NCBI GenBank assembly: GCA_032173965.1 | Contig: CM063288.1 | Span: 21,487,501 to 21,551,500, forward strand | Direction: 5' to 3' | Source of the DNA: Sitta carolinensis | Lineage: Eukaryota; Chordata; Aves; Passeriformes; Sittidae | Length of the DNA stretch: 64,000 nucleotides | In this document: in pieces, positions 48,427-64,000 of the stretch | Position numbering within the stretch: position 1 is the first letter of the stretch | How the letters are laid out: each line of letters opens with the position of its first letter | Position numbers and translations under genes: made by a program | The notes under the pieces: generated by a model | The model's database searches: none | What the model was told of the DNA's origin: nothing | Seen by the model: the letters and a program-made list of their open reading frames with translations, nothing else

Positions 48427-51400
48427 CCCTATCTACCTCATGTATATGTGATTATCTACTCTGAGCTCAACAATATCACTCAGGAACAAAACCTTGAGAG
48501 AGATAGCCCTGTGAAGTGTTCAGCAGCATAAAAAAAGCAAGTCTATCAGTTTCTAGGACAGGAGATGAAGCAAAAAGGAAAGATCCCACTATAAATCCAT
48601 GAATGTCCTTTGCAGTTAAGGTCATCTGGTTTCAAAAGACTTGGAGAAAGTGACAACAACATCCACAGTACAAATTTGCTTCTGTACCTGGAACAGATAG
48701 AGTATATGAACCATCAGTCTGAAAGAAAAGAGAGAGAGCTTTGGTAGGGTCTGTAAAATCCCAAATGGTCTGGAGAAGGCAGATTTGGACGTACTTGCTG
48801 TTCCCATGCTAAAAAATGGAGGGCAATGAGGTAAATTCAGAGTTGTCAGGCTTAACTTCTTTGCAGAGTGGGTCTGCAGTGGAGTTCAGTACCACAGGAG
48901 TGTTTGCAGAGGTTTTTCTGTATTCAGAAAAAGCAGTCTGCTAAATAATTTCATACTATTGAATGTACATACACACTCTCCCCCTAAGAAGTCTGTCACT
49001 GAAGTCTCAAGTCTCAGGACTCTGGGGTGGTGTCCTGGGGATATTTTGCCTAATGCTAACTGTGTTCTTCCATTTTTCTCAGGCAACTGCCATGTGGAGA
49101 TAGAACATGGCACTGGGTGACCTGCCACAACCACTCTTACATAGTGTTCCAAATTCCCTCTTCCAGAAAACATTCCCCACAAAAACCTTTCTTAGCTTTG
49201 CCTCTGGGTGACACCAGATGTATTTTCTATTTCTGCTGGATAGCCTTCATGCTATCTGTCAACTGGCTTGGTGTTTCATGCTGGATGCCTTTATTATCAT
49301 TTTAATTATTTTTTAATCACCCACCTCCCTCCACTTTGCATTCAGCCTCTGCATTTACATTTTTCCTCCAGTAAAAACTCTCCACCCACATAACTCTGGC
49401 CTTGTTCCTGGCCTATTTGTGGCCGGCAGCTTCCATTGTTGCAGTGATCTTATTTCAAACCCATGTCTGACTGCTCCCAGCCTTTATCCCAGGCCAGGCA
49501 GCTGCCGTGGTGATACAATTGCATGGAGGCATGGCGGGAATGCAGACCCATCCCAGGGTCTCAAGCATTCCTGCCCACCCCAGGAAGGGCTGCCAGGTTC
49601 GCTCCAAGACGGACGGAGGAGAGTGTCACTGCACTCTGGCAGGTGACGGCTCTCAGGTAACACAAGTGTCTGTCCCTCCTGACAATGTCTGGCTCTTGGA
49701 GCCCACAGAGTGTGTGGGGGCCCCAGAAAGTCTGCAGCCCCAGCAAGGGGTTACTCCTCTTGCAGCTGAGCGGAGCCCCCCAGCCTGGGAGGTGCCCCCC
49801 CTTACCGGCTGGAAGTCAGCGCTCGTGTTGGAAGAGGAAGGAGCAGGTATTTGGAGAAGGCCTTTGGGGAGTAACAGCCTGGCTGTGAGAAATGTTCCCT
49901 GGCAGAGGCACAAAGCCTTTTACCTTGCAAAAAGCCCAAGGCAACCTGAGCTAATGCAGTTAAATATGGACAGAGAAGTGAATGCTGCTTGTTGTTAAAC
50001 TGGGGAATGTGACCCATCGTGACCGAGGTGAAAAAGCAAGGGGAGGGGCTGAGCTACACTGAGTGCCTGAATTTGATCCACTGCTAGGATGGATATTTTC
50101 CTTTCTATATTCAGAGTATCCAGAGAATTTTTTGACAATTGTTTCATTCCCGCACCAACCCCTCTTTTTATATCTGACTCCAACCTTTCTGGCGTAATTT
50201 TATGAGCCCCCTCCCCATCTCTCAGACAAACCCATACCATGCTAATGGCAGACCAGCCTCATTCAGATGGACTGGAAAGCAGCAAACTCACTGCTTGCTG
50301 AATTTAGGGCGTTGCTCCTTCCATCCTCTTACGAGGAACAAGCGCTGCGAAGGCTCCTGCCCAGAGGAAGTCGGCCGTAAACAAATACTCCTGCAGGTAA
50401 GGCTCTTTGGCAGGGTGATATTGCACAGACACAGTGAAGGTGAGCAGAATACCTAATGCTTTTGACAGAGTGAGGAATACAAGATTTTCACTGAAACTTT
50501 GGTCACAGAGCTGCGTGCAGACAGGCAGTGCCCGATGGAAGAGAGCAGGTGCCAGAGGCTCCAACAGACACATGGACGACGGGACCTGTGGCAGGGTGGA
50601 GGTGGTGAGAAGCAGAAGCCAAACCAATAAAAAGAACAGAGAAAGACTAGATATCAGGGAAATTAAAGGAACGAAAGCTTAAAAATAATAGCACCGTCCA
50701 GCAGTTTAAGCTTTAGTTTTCAAACGCAGCATACACCTTTTAAAACGCATTTTTTTATCAGGAAAATGGCATTGTTGGCGACAGTAGGTTACGGCAGCAC
50801 TGAAGAAGGCAGATGGCTAGACAAGTATTTTTGAGATTGCCAGGTGTTCGTTCCCAGGTTGCCCTGGGCAGCCATGGCACACATTCCCCGCTGGAAGCCC
50901 GGCCGCTCGGCTCCGTGGCCACCAGATGGCAACAGCTGGATGAGAGGACAAGCCGAACACGGGAGCGCAACCGCAAACTGAGCCCGCCAAGAGAAAACAG
51001 CGGGAACAAATATTTTCCAGAAGAAATTCAGTCAATGAATTAATGACAGTCTTGAGATGCTGAAGGATTGTACTTAGCCGGTTTATTCCAGTGCCCATAA
51101 GAACATGCTAAAAGTTAATATACATGTCAGAATGTATCAATAGACAAGATTAAATTCCTCAAATCAAGAAATACAAAGTTGCAGTTTTCCATGTTCAGAC
51201 ACATCTCCACCAACCTTCAAATATGTTTTATCCCCAAGGATGCTTGTAGAAAATTTGTTTTTAGCATGTATTTGCTTTGTTTTCTATTACATCATCCAAA
51301 GGAAATGAAAATATCATAAACTTGTTCAAAAGTGGCAATCTTCACCTTTGCAATTACAGAGCTTTCATATTATGGCAGGGACATAAGGCAGAGACAGTTC

Positions 51401-54400
51401 CCTAATCTGAAGGATGCTTCTGGAAAGAAAAGTAGAACTTGAGTCTGGAAAGAAAGAGAAGAACAAGGAAAAGGGCCCCAAACAGAGAAACCATAATCAC
51501 AAAAGACATCATTAGATCAGTAGCACAAGTTTAATGAGAAGAGACACTGCTCACCTTTAAACTTGCACCGGCCCTCATGGTCACACTTCTCTGACAGAAG
51601 GGACACTGTCAAGAGACTTATTTACCCACTTTGGTCAAGGCTGTGCCAAAAGCAGCAAGAATGAAGACAGGAATAATTGAAAACAGAATCAGGAGGGGTG
51701 ACAGGCACAAGCTAAGCAACCACAAATGTCCAAGGGATCAGTAAGCAGGCTGCCTTTTTGTTATAGACATGCCAGGAAACCAGTCCTGGAGCTGAACAAA
51801 GTTGCTGAATAGAGCAGTGGCAAATTTAACTCCAGCTGACATCCCTGACAAAGTTGCTTCTCAGGCTCCCATCCAAATACGAAGCTTATCTGTGGGGCCA
51901 AGGTGAGTCATGCTGGAGAGCCAAAAAAGAAACAAAAGAGGACAGTCCATTAGCTGTGAGGTTTGCTCTGCCCTGCTCCTGTGGGCTTCTCTGCCAGCAC
52001 AGCAGCTTGTATGAACCATTCCAGAAAGGTGGGGACAGCAAAGGAGCAGCTTTGCTGGTCCATCCCCTCAGGAAGACTTTTCCTGCATGGCAGGACTCCT
52101 GAGCTACTCTGCTTCTGTGGTCAGGAAAATCTTGTTACTTCTCAGATAAAGCAAGGTGACACCTGTATTTATTAAAGGCTCTGCCCTTCCTCAGCAGCAC
52201 AAGCTTAAAAATGCACTCATCTGGCACAGACCACTGATGCTGCCTGTTCTGAACTTTGTCTGTAATGACCAGCCACAAGTTTTTCTCTCTGCAGCTTCAA
52301 AAAAACTCCACAAAACACAAAAGTCTGGCAGCTGATAGTAAAACTGGGTGGAAAGGGTGGCCTGGATGTCAAAGCTGGGAATCAGTTCCGCTGCATCCTG
52401 ACAGCAGAGACATCCAAAGCGAAGTTTAAATGAGTGTGAGGCACCCAAGTGCTCTCCTAGGAGGGTCAGCCTCTGGAGGTGACATTATTCTCTTCTAAGT
52501 GCCTATTCAGAGGCTATTTGTAAGTACATAATTGAATTACTACCAGTGCAGAAAGTGGAGCTCAGTGTTACCTGACTTTTGGAAATATATTTATCATATC
52601 CCTACCACATTCCATACAGTGGCTTTCATGAGTGGGACCACAGGACCATTTAGCCTGAAGTACTTCTCTGGATACTCACATTTACCTGTTTAAATACATC
52701 TGTCTGTTTCTAAAGGCAGATGTTTCTCCACTGGAGTAACTGCAGACCAGACTGTTCAAGTTTAGCTTCACATAAAAGCTGCTTGTTCAGCTCCCATGAG
52801 GTCTGACATATTTTGGCCAGTATTCCATAGTTCAGAGTTTTCCTGAAGGCATTTTGAGGGGTGCTCCACTAAACAGCCAGAGGAAAGAAGAGCTGGCAAT
52901 GTAGGAAATATGCTTTAATGCTTAAAGCAGCTGCACAGATTAACAGACACAGGCCCTTCTCTGATTGCTGCCCACAAGGATATAATTGACTACAACCCTT
53001 TTGCATTGTCATCAGTCCCAAACACAAAATAAATCCTGAAACATGGGGCACATTCCCCATAAAACCCCAGATACAGGATGAGAGCACAAACATCTGTCTG
53101 GATGTCACCTGCTTCCCACGAGGCTCCTGTGCCGTGGTGAAAGGCAGGTGCTAAACCATCCCACAACACACCTGCAGTGAGTGCAACTAGGATCAACTTT
53201 TGTAATCCTGAGAACACCTCTGTAACCCTGTGAGAGCACCAGGCTGCCTGCATTTTGGGTACAGGTTCTCCCATTGCTGGTATGATCTGGGTAAACACAT
53301 AGAAACAAGTTTGTTCTATTTTTAATTCTGCTGGTACATTGAGTGGCAAAGCCTCTCCCTTCCCACGTGGTGCTTCCCCCCCACAAGCCCTAGAAAACAC
53401 TCACCACAGATCTCTGCAAAGCATCCCTCTCACCTGGGGCTGCAGTGTTTGCCTTTAAAAAGCTAACATCTACTTCCCTGTGCTAGCCAAGCCTTCAGAG
53501 TGTTTTAAAGCAGGAAATGCCACCCTCTAGCCATGTTCCCAGGGACAGAATTCTACTCCTGCACATGACACACTTGGAATTGTTGATATGTGCTTTACCC
53601 AGGACTGACCTCATACCAAATACTCACTTTTATTGCTTACATTGGGATCTTTGCCAGCACACACAGAATTTTCTTGGTAATTAGTGGAAAATACTGACTT
53701 CTGTGGCTTCTGGTGTGTAGCTCCCACCTATCTCACAAAATTTATTTAGCCTCCTTGGCAGCCTGCAAGATCTTGTCTGTGTTAGACAACAGGGAACTTA
53801 CAAGGTTGTGTTTACAACTGATAAAACAGAAAAACAAAAAATAGACCCTAAACTCCAGAAACACCTTCAGAGTGATAACTGGGTCCCCATAGAAGGGTGG
53901 GGGCTGGCAATGGTGAGGCACAAATGGGTGGGACACTGCACACCAGGCAGGAGTCAGGGGTGGCTCCCACTCCTCTGACAGCCCCACAGAATTTTACTCA
54001 GTGTTTCACATGAAGACAAATTCCAGATTTCCCTGCTCACCAATATTTGGTATTTGACAGGAGTTCAAAACACCATACTCAAGGCAGTTGGGGAATATCT
54101 TGCTAAACACACTCCACAGCAAGGGGAGCAATGTAAGTGTAACCCAAGCTGTGCAGGAGTCAGAGGAGCAGTCCCATAAGAGAAACTGGCACTGACACAG
54201 AGAGTTCCAGTTTAATGATTCTTAACAAAGTCTAGTTTATGGATTAGCCTGATTGTGAACTTCATCCTCCTAGCAGACAAAGGCTACATCCACACGGACT
54301 TGTCACACAGCCCTGGAGTTTGCCCACAGCCTGTGTTCACACTTAAAAGGTTTTAGCACTGAAGCGCAGCACAGGCAGTGGCTTTGTGGTGTGAGCAGCT

Positions 54401-57400
54401 TAGCAGTGCCCAGGTGATACACAACATTCCAGGCAACACCCAGCCCAACCATACTGCCTTCACTAAAAAGAATATTCCGTGTGACCAATTTCCTTGGTCA
54501 CTTTTCCTGGCTACTTTAGGTAAACAATTCTGAAAACTTTTTGTCTTCCCTTTCTTCTCTTTCTGTGCCCCCTGCACTTGCAGGTCACTGGTGATGTGTT
54601 GGGATGGGTACTGTGAAGGCTGCTGTGCTGACTGCTGGCTCCCCAGGAAGGTTATGACAGCAGCAAGAGCCTCATCCTTAGCTAACACTACTGGAAAAAT
54701 GACAGTAGCTTAGGTGTGAGGCTAAACCTGACATCAGAGCTGCAGGTCTAAAATGGAACATCAGTGGGTGTTTCCTTTCACCAGTGCAAGAGAAAGAGAA
54801 TGCCAGATTATTCCTAATGCTGGGGGAGACTTCCAAACCAAGGATGGACACAGACCACTGACCTCTTTCCATGGCAGTACCTCTGACTCCTCGTTTAGCT
54901 TCCTCCCCTGCCAATATCCTCACCAGTCAATGCCAAGTTGCTCCTTTGTTGCAGCTTCAGACAAACCTTTCCTGATTTAGGCTACAGAGAGAGAACTTCA
55001 AAATAAGCTGTGGGCAGGCCACAATTCTTTCTCCAATGATGGGGCGTGAAGGAGCTGAACTCAGCATTGCACTGTATTTGAAATGATTGAGATGAGTGAG
55101 AATTTGGATTGCTAAACATGGACTGCTTAGGTTTGGGATGTTTTTTAAGACAATTTAAACCAAATGTATCCACTGTACTGTAACACATTTGGAAATTATA
55201 CCTTTTTCTCTGAATGGCAAGGAAAGTATTTCCAGGAGAAGCTCACAGCTTTCCATGAGGAAGGGATTTGTAAATGTCAATTCAACTGACCTTACAGAAG
55301 CTTGCAACAGGTGTTCCACCTCCTCCATGTGTATTTCATTATTTGCCTCTGCCTACTTTAAATAAAAGTACTCACTGGATTTTAAACCTTTCTTTTGTGA
55401 GGTATCTTGTCCTGCACTGCATTGGTGGTGTCTAACTCACCTTGCAGCAACCTCAGTGTACTTGAATTCCAGGAGTTTTGTGGAATATGTCATAGGAGAG
55501 TTGTTGCATGGTATAAACACTTATGTCCAGCATCATGATGCTGGAAAACATGAAAGGGGAAAAAAGAACAAATAACAAATTAGAGGAATCTCTCCCCTTC
55601 CCTTTTTGAGAACAGAGTAGGTGCGGATTTGAGCAGTGAGCAACAGGATTGTGAGAAGTTCTTTTGAGTTTGGTGAGTGATCCTTCAAACAAGCTTTAGG
55701 ATAAACTCTCTTATGAATATTAATCTACAAAATGAGTAATTTTAATAGTTTGTACAATCCTATTTGCATTAGTGACAGAGTTAGTAATGAGACATTAAAA
55801 AAAAGAGGCAAAGAGAAAAAGCTGAGCATTCAATCTCTAGGCTTGGTAGCAAGAAAGAAAAATTACAGGCAACATAATGCTTGAAAATAAACCCTGGTTG
55901 GCTGCCAAATATATACTTGAAATAATGCCTAATTTCCTTAGGAAATACATTAATCAAAGGTTCCCAGAGGACTAAGAACCATTTGCTCCGATTGACCAAG
56001 GCAGAGTACTGATAAACACCTGAGTAATGTAACGACTATGCATGTCCTTGAGACAAAATACATGAGAAATAGAAAAGGACATCTAAATAAAAGCTCTTAA
56101 ACAAGTTGCTTGAGCAGCTTACTGACATCACTCTTGGAGAGATCAAAGACGAATGTTACTCTGATCATGAAATCAGCAACAGACATTTGATAATCACTAA
56201 ATCACATTGTCCAAATTGAGATTTAGGAGGTATCAAGAAGAGTATCTTGTGATGTGGGCCAGATCATGGAGAGAGACAATCAGCCAGCATGAAGAAACGA
56301 TCAAATTATGCAAGGGCTCTGGTGAAGAGCATGACTCCAAATGTCCATGACTAAGGTAGGGGAGGAACGTGCTGAAAAACTGCAGAAGAGCTGGACCCCT
56401 CCATGCCCAGGTTAGTCTTCCTCCTCCCAGTACATCAGCCTGGGGTCCCTGGATTCAGCTAGAGGCAGAGTTCAGGGCACCAGCCAGGGCTGTGCTGCAG
56501 GGAGGGGACCCTGGGCAGTTTGCTGGGGGGCAGTGCCAGCCCCTCACACACCCCTGGCAGGCACAGGGCCCTGCCCTTGTGGTCCTGCCAGCACGTGGCC
56601 AGAGCACAAGGCCTCTCCTTGCCTTGCCTGGTTTGCTCAGCAATCCCTTTGATCCACGAGGCATGTCCTGGCCCTCCTCCTCCTGCATTACATAAGCTTT
56701 CTACTGAGGTGTAGTTGCTAAGCAGTAATTTTGCACGACTGAAAAAGAAACCCATGATTGCTAGGTTCACTAAATGTTGGGTTTTTTTTCCCCAACTGCA
56801 ATATAATTATAGCTATAATAAAAAACATTGCAGAACATTCATCAGCGTGCAGAAATTAGGTCAGGAACAAAGTGAGTATATTATATATGCCTTTCAGAGA
56901 CCTTTTTTCCTTCCTTTGCCATTGGAGGGGAAGGACCAGAAAAGTTTGTTATTGCATCTAATCATAAATAACAGGTTTTTCCATTCCATCAGCTAACCTG
57001 ACATTAACAGAAGCTGCTGTTCTTGTTTCAGCAGGCAGCTCGCTTCCCTCATCACAGAGCTCTCCTAAAGCTTCACCAGAGGTTCCCTGCCTATGGCCTC
57101 TGCACACAGTGTTTTCCCTGAGCTCTGCAGTCTAAATGGGGATGCCCACTCATCCCTCTGTTGGGGAGCTGTAGTTTAATCCCTTTTCCCCATCTTTTTC
57201 TGTGTCTAACTGCCCTTTGATAAGGTGTTGCCAGTGAGCTGGCTCCAGGGCCTCTGCCGAGCTGTCCACATACCCCACAGCACTGGAGACAACAAGGTCA
57301 ACTGAGAGACAACTGAGAGTGGAGACAACACTTACTCCTCATGGAAATCAATTCCTTCAGAGAACAGATCAACTTAGTGATAGCCCTTGCTTCTCATAGA

Positions 57401-58230
57401 CCTAGATTATTTATTCTATTATCACTTAACTAATAGAAATATTAAAAATACCTGCTTTCTGTGTTTGATTAAAAAATCAAATAAATGAAACTTCAATTGC
57501 TTGTATGCCCATGCAAAGCATCTTCCTGGTTAAGCAAAAAAGAAATACCAAAATTCACTTCGAAGACAATGTTTCTTCTGCACTACCTGTTTAAATGATT
57601 ACCACTCAGGAAAGATAATTTTCATTAAAATAGTAACAAAAACAAGATTAAAATGGAGGCTTTTGCCTACACACTTAATAAAAAATGCAATTAAAGAGAT
57701 TAAAGAAAAGTCACTGCAAACAGATTCCTGGGATTCCAAGACAAGAAAGCACTTCATTGACTGTTGGGGTCCTCCATCCCACATTCCTGACACTAACCCA
57801 ACACGTGACCCACATACCCGAATCCAGGAGCTGTGCACTCTGTAGGGGCACCTCTGTTCTGTGCGGGGTGAGCAGGGTGGTTGGCAGGCAGTGTCAGCCT
57901 TAATTAGTTGAATATTGACATTGTCTGGTGTTAAACACATTCTGGAGCTAAATCATCCATGCAGTTTCCTCCACAGCCCATCGGATGTGAGACCTGGGGA
58001 GAGCAGAGGGTGTTACTGCCAGCATGCCCTGGCTGCCCGACCCCAGCTCCTGTGCTGCCCCTGCCCACGGGGGATGGGGGGCGTACACCTCAGGGAAAAG
58101 TGGAGTGTCTTAACGTGGGTTCTTGGAGGGGTTTATTTACTGTTGGGTGTGGGGGGTTGTAGGGCCTTTGCTTGCTCTGGCTTTGGGGTTTTGTGTGTAC
58201 GTATGTTCAGGATTTTTTGTTTGTTTTTTC
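47760..58230. other. CHRNA1-CHN1 intergenic region
   Basis: About 10.5 kb with no recognised coding exon, RNA gene or transposon. It contains a long TA microsatellite near 48.4 kb. A more GC-rich patch at 49.4-49.95 kb has an open frame of 163 codons on the plus strand that shows no family resemblance. The promoter side of CHRNA1 lies at its left end, so muscle enhancers may be present but cannot be identified by eye. Confidence 0.6.
48374..48426. repeat. TA dinucleotide microsatellite with CA tail
   Basis: About 23 tandem TA units are followed by ACACAC. It is a perfect, likely polymorphic microsatellite in the CHRNA1 upstream region. Confidence 0.95.
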
Positions 58231-58236
58231 TTTCAG

Positions 58237-58684
58237 CAGTGGCTCCCCATTTAGGTTTTCCTCCTTTCCTGAAGAAACTTCCATTATTACAATCCCTTGT
58301 TAAACTGTGCCTGGAGATGAGGGGCATCTCCAGCAGGAGGCTGGTTCTCAGTAGCAGCTAACAAACCTTGTTTGCCCCGTGTGCATTGACCATCCCCAAA
58401 GCAAACCTAGGCTTGCTGTTTCCAGCGGTCTTTTCTCTCGGTGGCCACCACTGCTTCTAAATGCAGCTGAAAGCACCTGTAGCAAAGCAAGGGAGCAGCT
58501 GTGTCAGCAGCGCCCGCCTGCTGTTGCACCGAGATGGAAAAGCTGGGTATTTCCCACCAGAAGAAAAGGGAATTATCCTGATTACTGCTATTTACTACGT
58601 GCGTCCTGCAATTCGCTTTAGAAAGAGGAACTACAGCTACCTAGCTGGGGTCTACCTGCACAGCGCTGGGGACCAGCAGCTCAG
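58237..58684 (+). other. Possible plus-strand exon (unknown transcript)
   Basis: A T-rich tract ending TTTCTTTCAG at 58236 is a textbook acceptor, and CTCAG followed by GTAAGC at 58685 is a textbook donor. They enclose 448 bases on the plus strand, opposite to all known genes here. The last 228 bases are open in one frame, but the segment is not open throughout and the peptide is not recognised. It would fit an exon of a non-coding RNA antisense to the locus, or chance. Confidence 0.2.
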
Positions 58685-60583
58685 GTAAGCCGAGCGTTCT
58701 GCTGGCTCCCCGGGGCTGCCGAAGGATGTGGGGAGCCACAGCGTCAGCTCCTGCTGGGTGCTCCGGCGCTGCCACAGCTGTGACAGCACCGGCTGTCAGG
58801 GCCGACACTGCGGTGCAACACCCCACCAGCATCACCCGGAAAAAACATAAAACATCCCTCCTCCTGATCACTGAGCCGAGGACATCCGAGTGCTGCCACC
58901 GCCAAGGGCTGAGAGCTGAGTGCGGTGACAAGGCAGTGCAAAGAGCCACCCAGAGCCACTGCAAGGGATCCCCAGGGGAAGGCAGGAGTGATCCAAAACA
59001 CAGGGCCGAGTGAGGAAATGCATCACAAAGTGTGCCGGCAGCGGCGGGAGATACGGCATGCTTAGGAGCCGGCTTGGAGCAAGGTCGTGGTGAACACGTG
59101 TGGCTGCTGGAGTGCCTGGCAGATGTGACTGAGCAGCATATGGGCCACTCCTTTTGGGCTGGGGGGAGGCAAGTCTATGCTCGGAGAAATAGAGTTTTCC
59201 ATCTGTTGCACTTCATTGCCATAAATAAAGTGATAATGTGCACTAATTAGTACAGGAATTATAACAGCAAGCCACTTTTAATACCACAGATGATTGAAAA
59301 AACCCTCAAAAGCAAACCACACTTTAGATTCCCTCAAAACTTCCCCCATTCTGTCTCTGCAGACCAGAGCAGCACTCCCCACTTGCTTACCAGTGTACAT
59401 CCCCAGCTTCACCTTTTCCTTCCTGGGATCATTCAATCCCCAGCTCAGGAGAGCTGTAGAAAAGCCACCACCTCTCCTCGCCAGACATGCCAGGCACGGT
59501 AGGATGCAGTGAGACACCTTACTGCTGTCAGCTGTGCTGACAACACAGCTGGTTCTGATCACTAGGGGATTATTCCTCCTTGTTCTCCTCCTGCTCCAGG
59601 TGGTGTTTGCAGGGCAGAACAAAGTGCTTGCATCAGAGCTGAACATTCGAAGTGCAAAGCAAATGTTTTGGGATGTGTCTGCATTTGAAATTTGGTGGCA
59701 TATCCATCTACTGAGGGCTGCTACAGTTGTATAATTGTAAACTGCCATTCCAATTCACATACAGGCAATTATAACAATAGATATATTTTATGAAGTAATA
59801 GATGGCTTGACAATTCTTTTCTTGGTTTATTTAGGAGTTCTGAAGCCTACTTGAGAGGCATCTTGGACAAAGAAGAAAGGAGTTTTCAAAGTAGACAGGA
59901 ATTTGTGGGAACCTTAGCAACGTGTCAGGACCCAAAATACTTAGAATAGTCTTGTCAAAACTGGTAAAACTCTAACTCATTTCTTTAAGTAAAAGGTTGT
60001 TCAGCATTAAAGTGCCAATGTAAGAAATGAAACTTTGAAATAAGTTCATTAAGTAAAAATAAATAGCATAATGTTAGAGTTCTAAAAGCAAAATTTAATA
60101 AATTAATATATGCATGCCAAATAAAAATACAAAATTACAATTGAAATAGCAATAATAAAGGAACACTGTTCAGTATTGCAGATTTCACTGCAACCACCAT
60201 AAACATCATGGAGAATTACTTAAAGTAACATTTAAAGTACAATTTTTTTCTGTTAAAAACAAATTACTATATGATGAAAAAATGGAAAGAAACCCAAGAA
60301 GAAATCAGCCCCAAAAGTGGAAGAGAAGAATATGAAATGTCAATAAATGGCCAGAGGCTCCATTTCACATAAGTCTGCCTTCTTTTTAGTATCAGAAACC
60401 AATTACATAGAACAAAAAAGCAAATTCACAACAGGTTTACACGGAGAAACATGCTGAATTACAATCACAAACTATCCAGAACAAAGATGCTGCACCAGTT
60501 CAGTTGTTTTCTTCATGGAATGAGTCTCACCAGAACAGGGAGAACAGGGAGCAAATCATGCAATAGCTTTAGGCATTTTGTTT
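58685..60583. other. Intergenic to CHN1 3' flank
   Basis: GC-richer until about 59.1 kb, then strongly AT-rich towards CHN1. No gene was recognised. The right part may belong to the CHN1 3' untranslated region, because a further AATAAA on the minus strand lies at 59826-59831. Confidence 0.5.
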
Positions 60584-60589
60584 TTTATT
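60584..60589 (-). terminator. Candidate CHN1 polyadenylation signal
   Basis: AATAAA on the minus strand lies about 236 bases past the CHN1 stop codon. Another AATAAA lies only about 20 bases past the stop (about 60800), and a third is about 1 kb away (59826-59831). Which is used cannot be told from sequence. Confidence 0.3.
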
Positions 60590-60824
60590 TCAACATGATA
60601 AACACCCAGGATTACTAGTACTGGAAAGTATGTGTTAACCTTTTTCAACATCAGCTGAATGGCACTACAGAAACGACAAAGAGTTCCTTCATTTTTATCC
60701 TGAAAACATCAAAAGCTCTAGCAAATATGGAATTCAGTGACAAGAGCCATTAAATTACTTTAAAATATTCCTTCATCCATAGAACACTGTTGCTTCCTTT
60801 TTTATTACAAAACCCCCAAAATAT

Positions 60825-64000
<3,176 letters not shown>

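Noticed and set aside
49507..49998. Plus-strand open frame of 163 codons in a GC-richer patch
   Set aside because: No recognisable domain, and internal donor-like sites occur without matching acceptors. The base composition alone can explain it.

Overview
This is vertebrate nuclear DNA, most likely from a bird and probably a songbird. The evidence is intron-rich genes on one strand whose encoded proteins match avian muscle acetylcholine receptor alpha-1 and alpha-chimaerin almost residue for residue. The introns and spacers are compact and there is one passerine-style ERV solo LTR. The gene order CHN1 - CHRNA1 - (WIPF1) is the conserved order of human chromosome 2q31. All three genes read on the minus strand, so transcription runs right to left.

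Region by region. (1) 1-32.3 kb: no recognisable protein-coding exon. It is best read as the long first intron of WIPF1. It holds a 1,330-bp solo LTR with a perfect 5-bp target duplication (22,178-23,507), a possible small exon (13,936-14,002), an unusual three-part inverted repeat (3,375-3,414), a dense TGCATG cluster (15,791-15,898) and several homopolymers. (2) 31.95-32.96 kb: a strong CpG island with a minus-strand TATA box and a consensus splice donor, taken as the WIPF1 promoter and non-coding exon 1. (3) 33-38.6 kb: spacer with a weaker CpG-rich patch near 37.8-38.1 kb. (4) 38,834-47,576: the complete CHRNA1 gene. Nine coding exons were resolved to the base. All splice sites are GT-AG and all phases agree, giving a 1,371-nt reading frame for 456 residues. 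Its muscle promoter, with paired E-boxes, lies at 47.65-47.76 kb. (5) 47.8-60.6 kb: intergenic, with a TA microsatellite and a possible plus-strand exon at 58,237-58,684. (6) 60,825-63,304: the last three coding exons of CHN1, which continues beyond the right edge.

The genes share synteny rather than a pathway. CHRNA1 is the ligand-binding subunit of the muscle endplate receptor, CHN1 is a Rac GTPase-activating protein of axon guidance, and WIPF1 binds WASP and actin. I found no RNA gene, CRISPR array or novel multi-gene system. Most of the remaining sequence is ordinary intron or spacer DNA. The long open frames in the CpG island and opposite the exons are composition artefacts or shadows.
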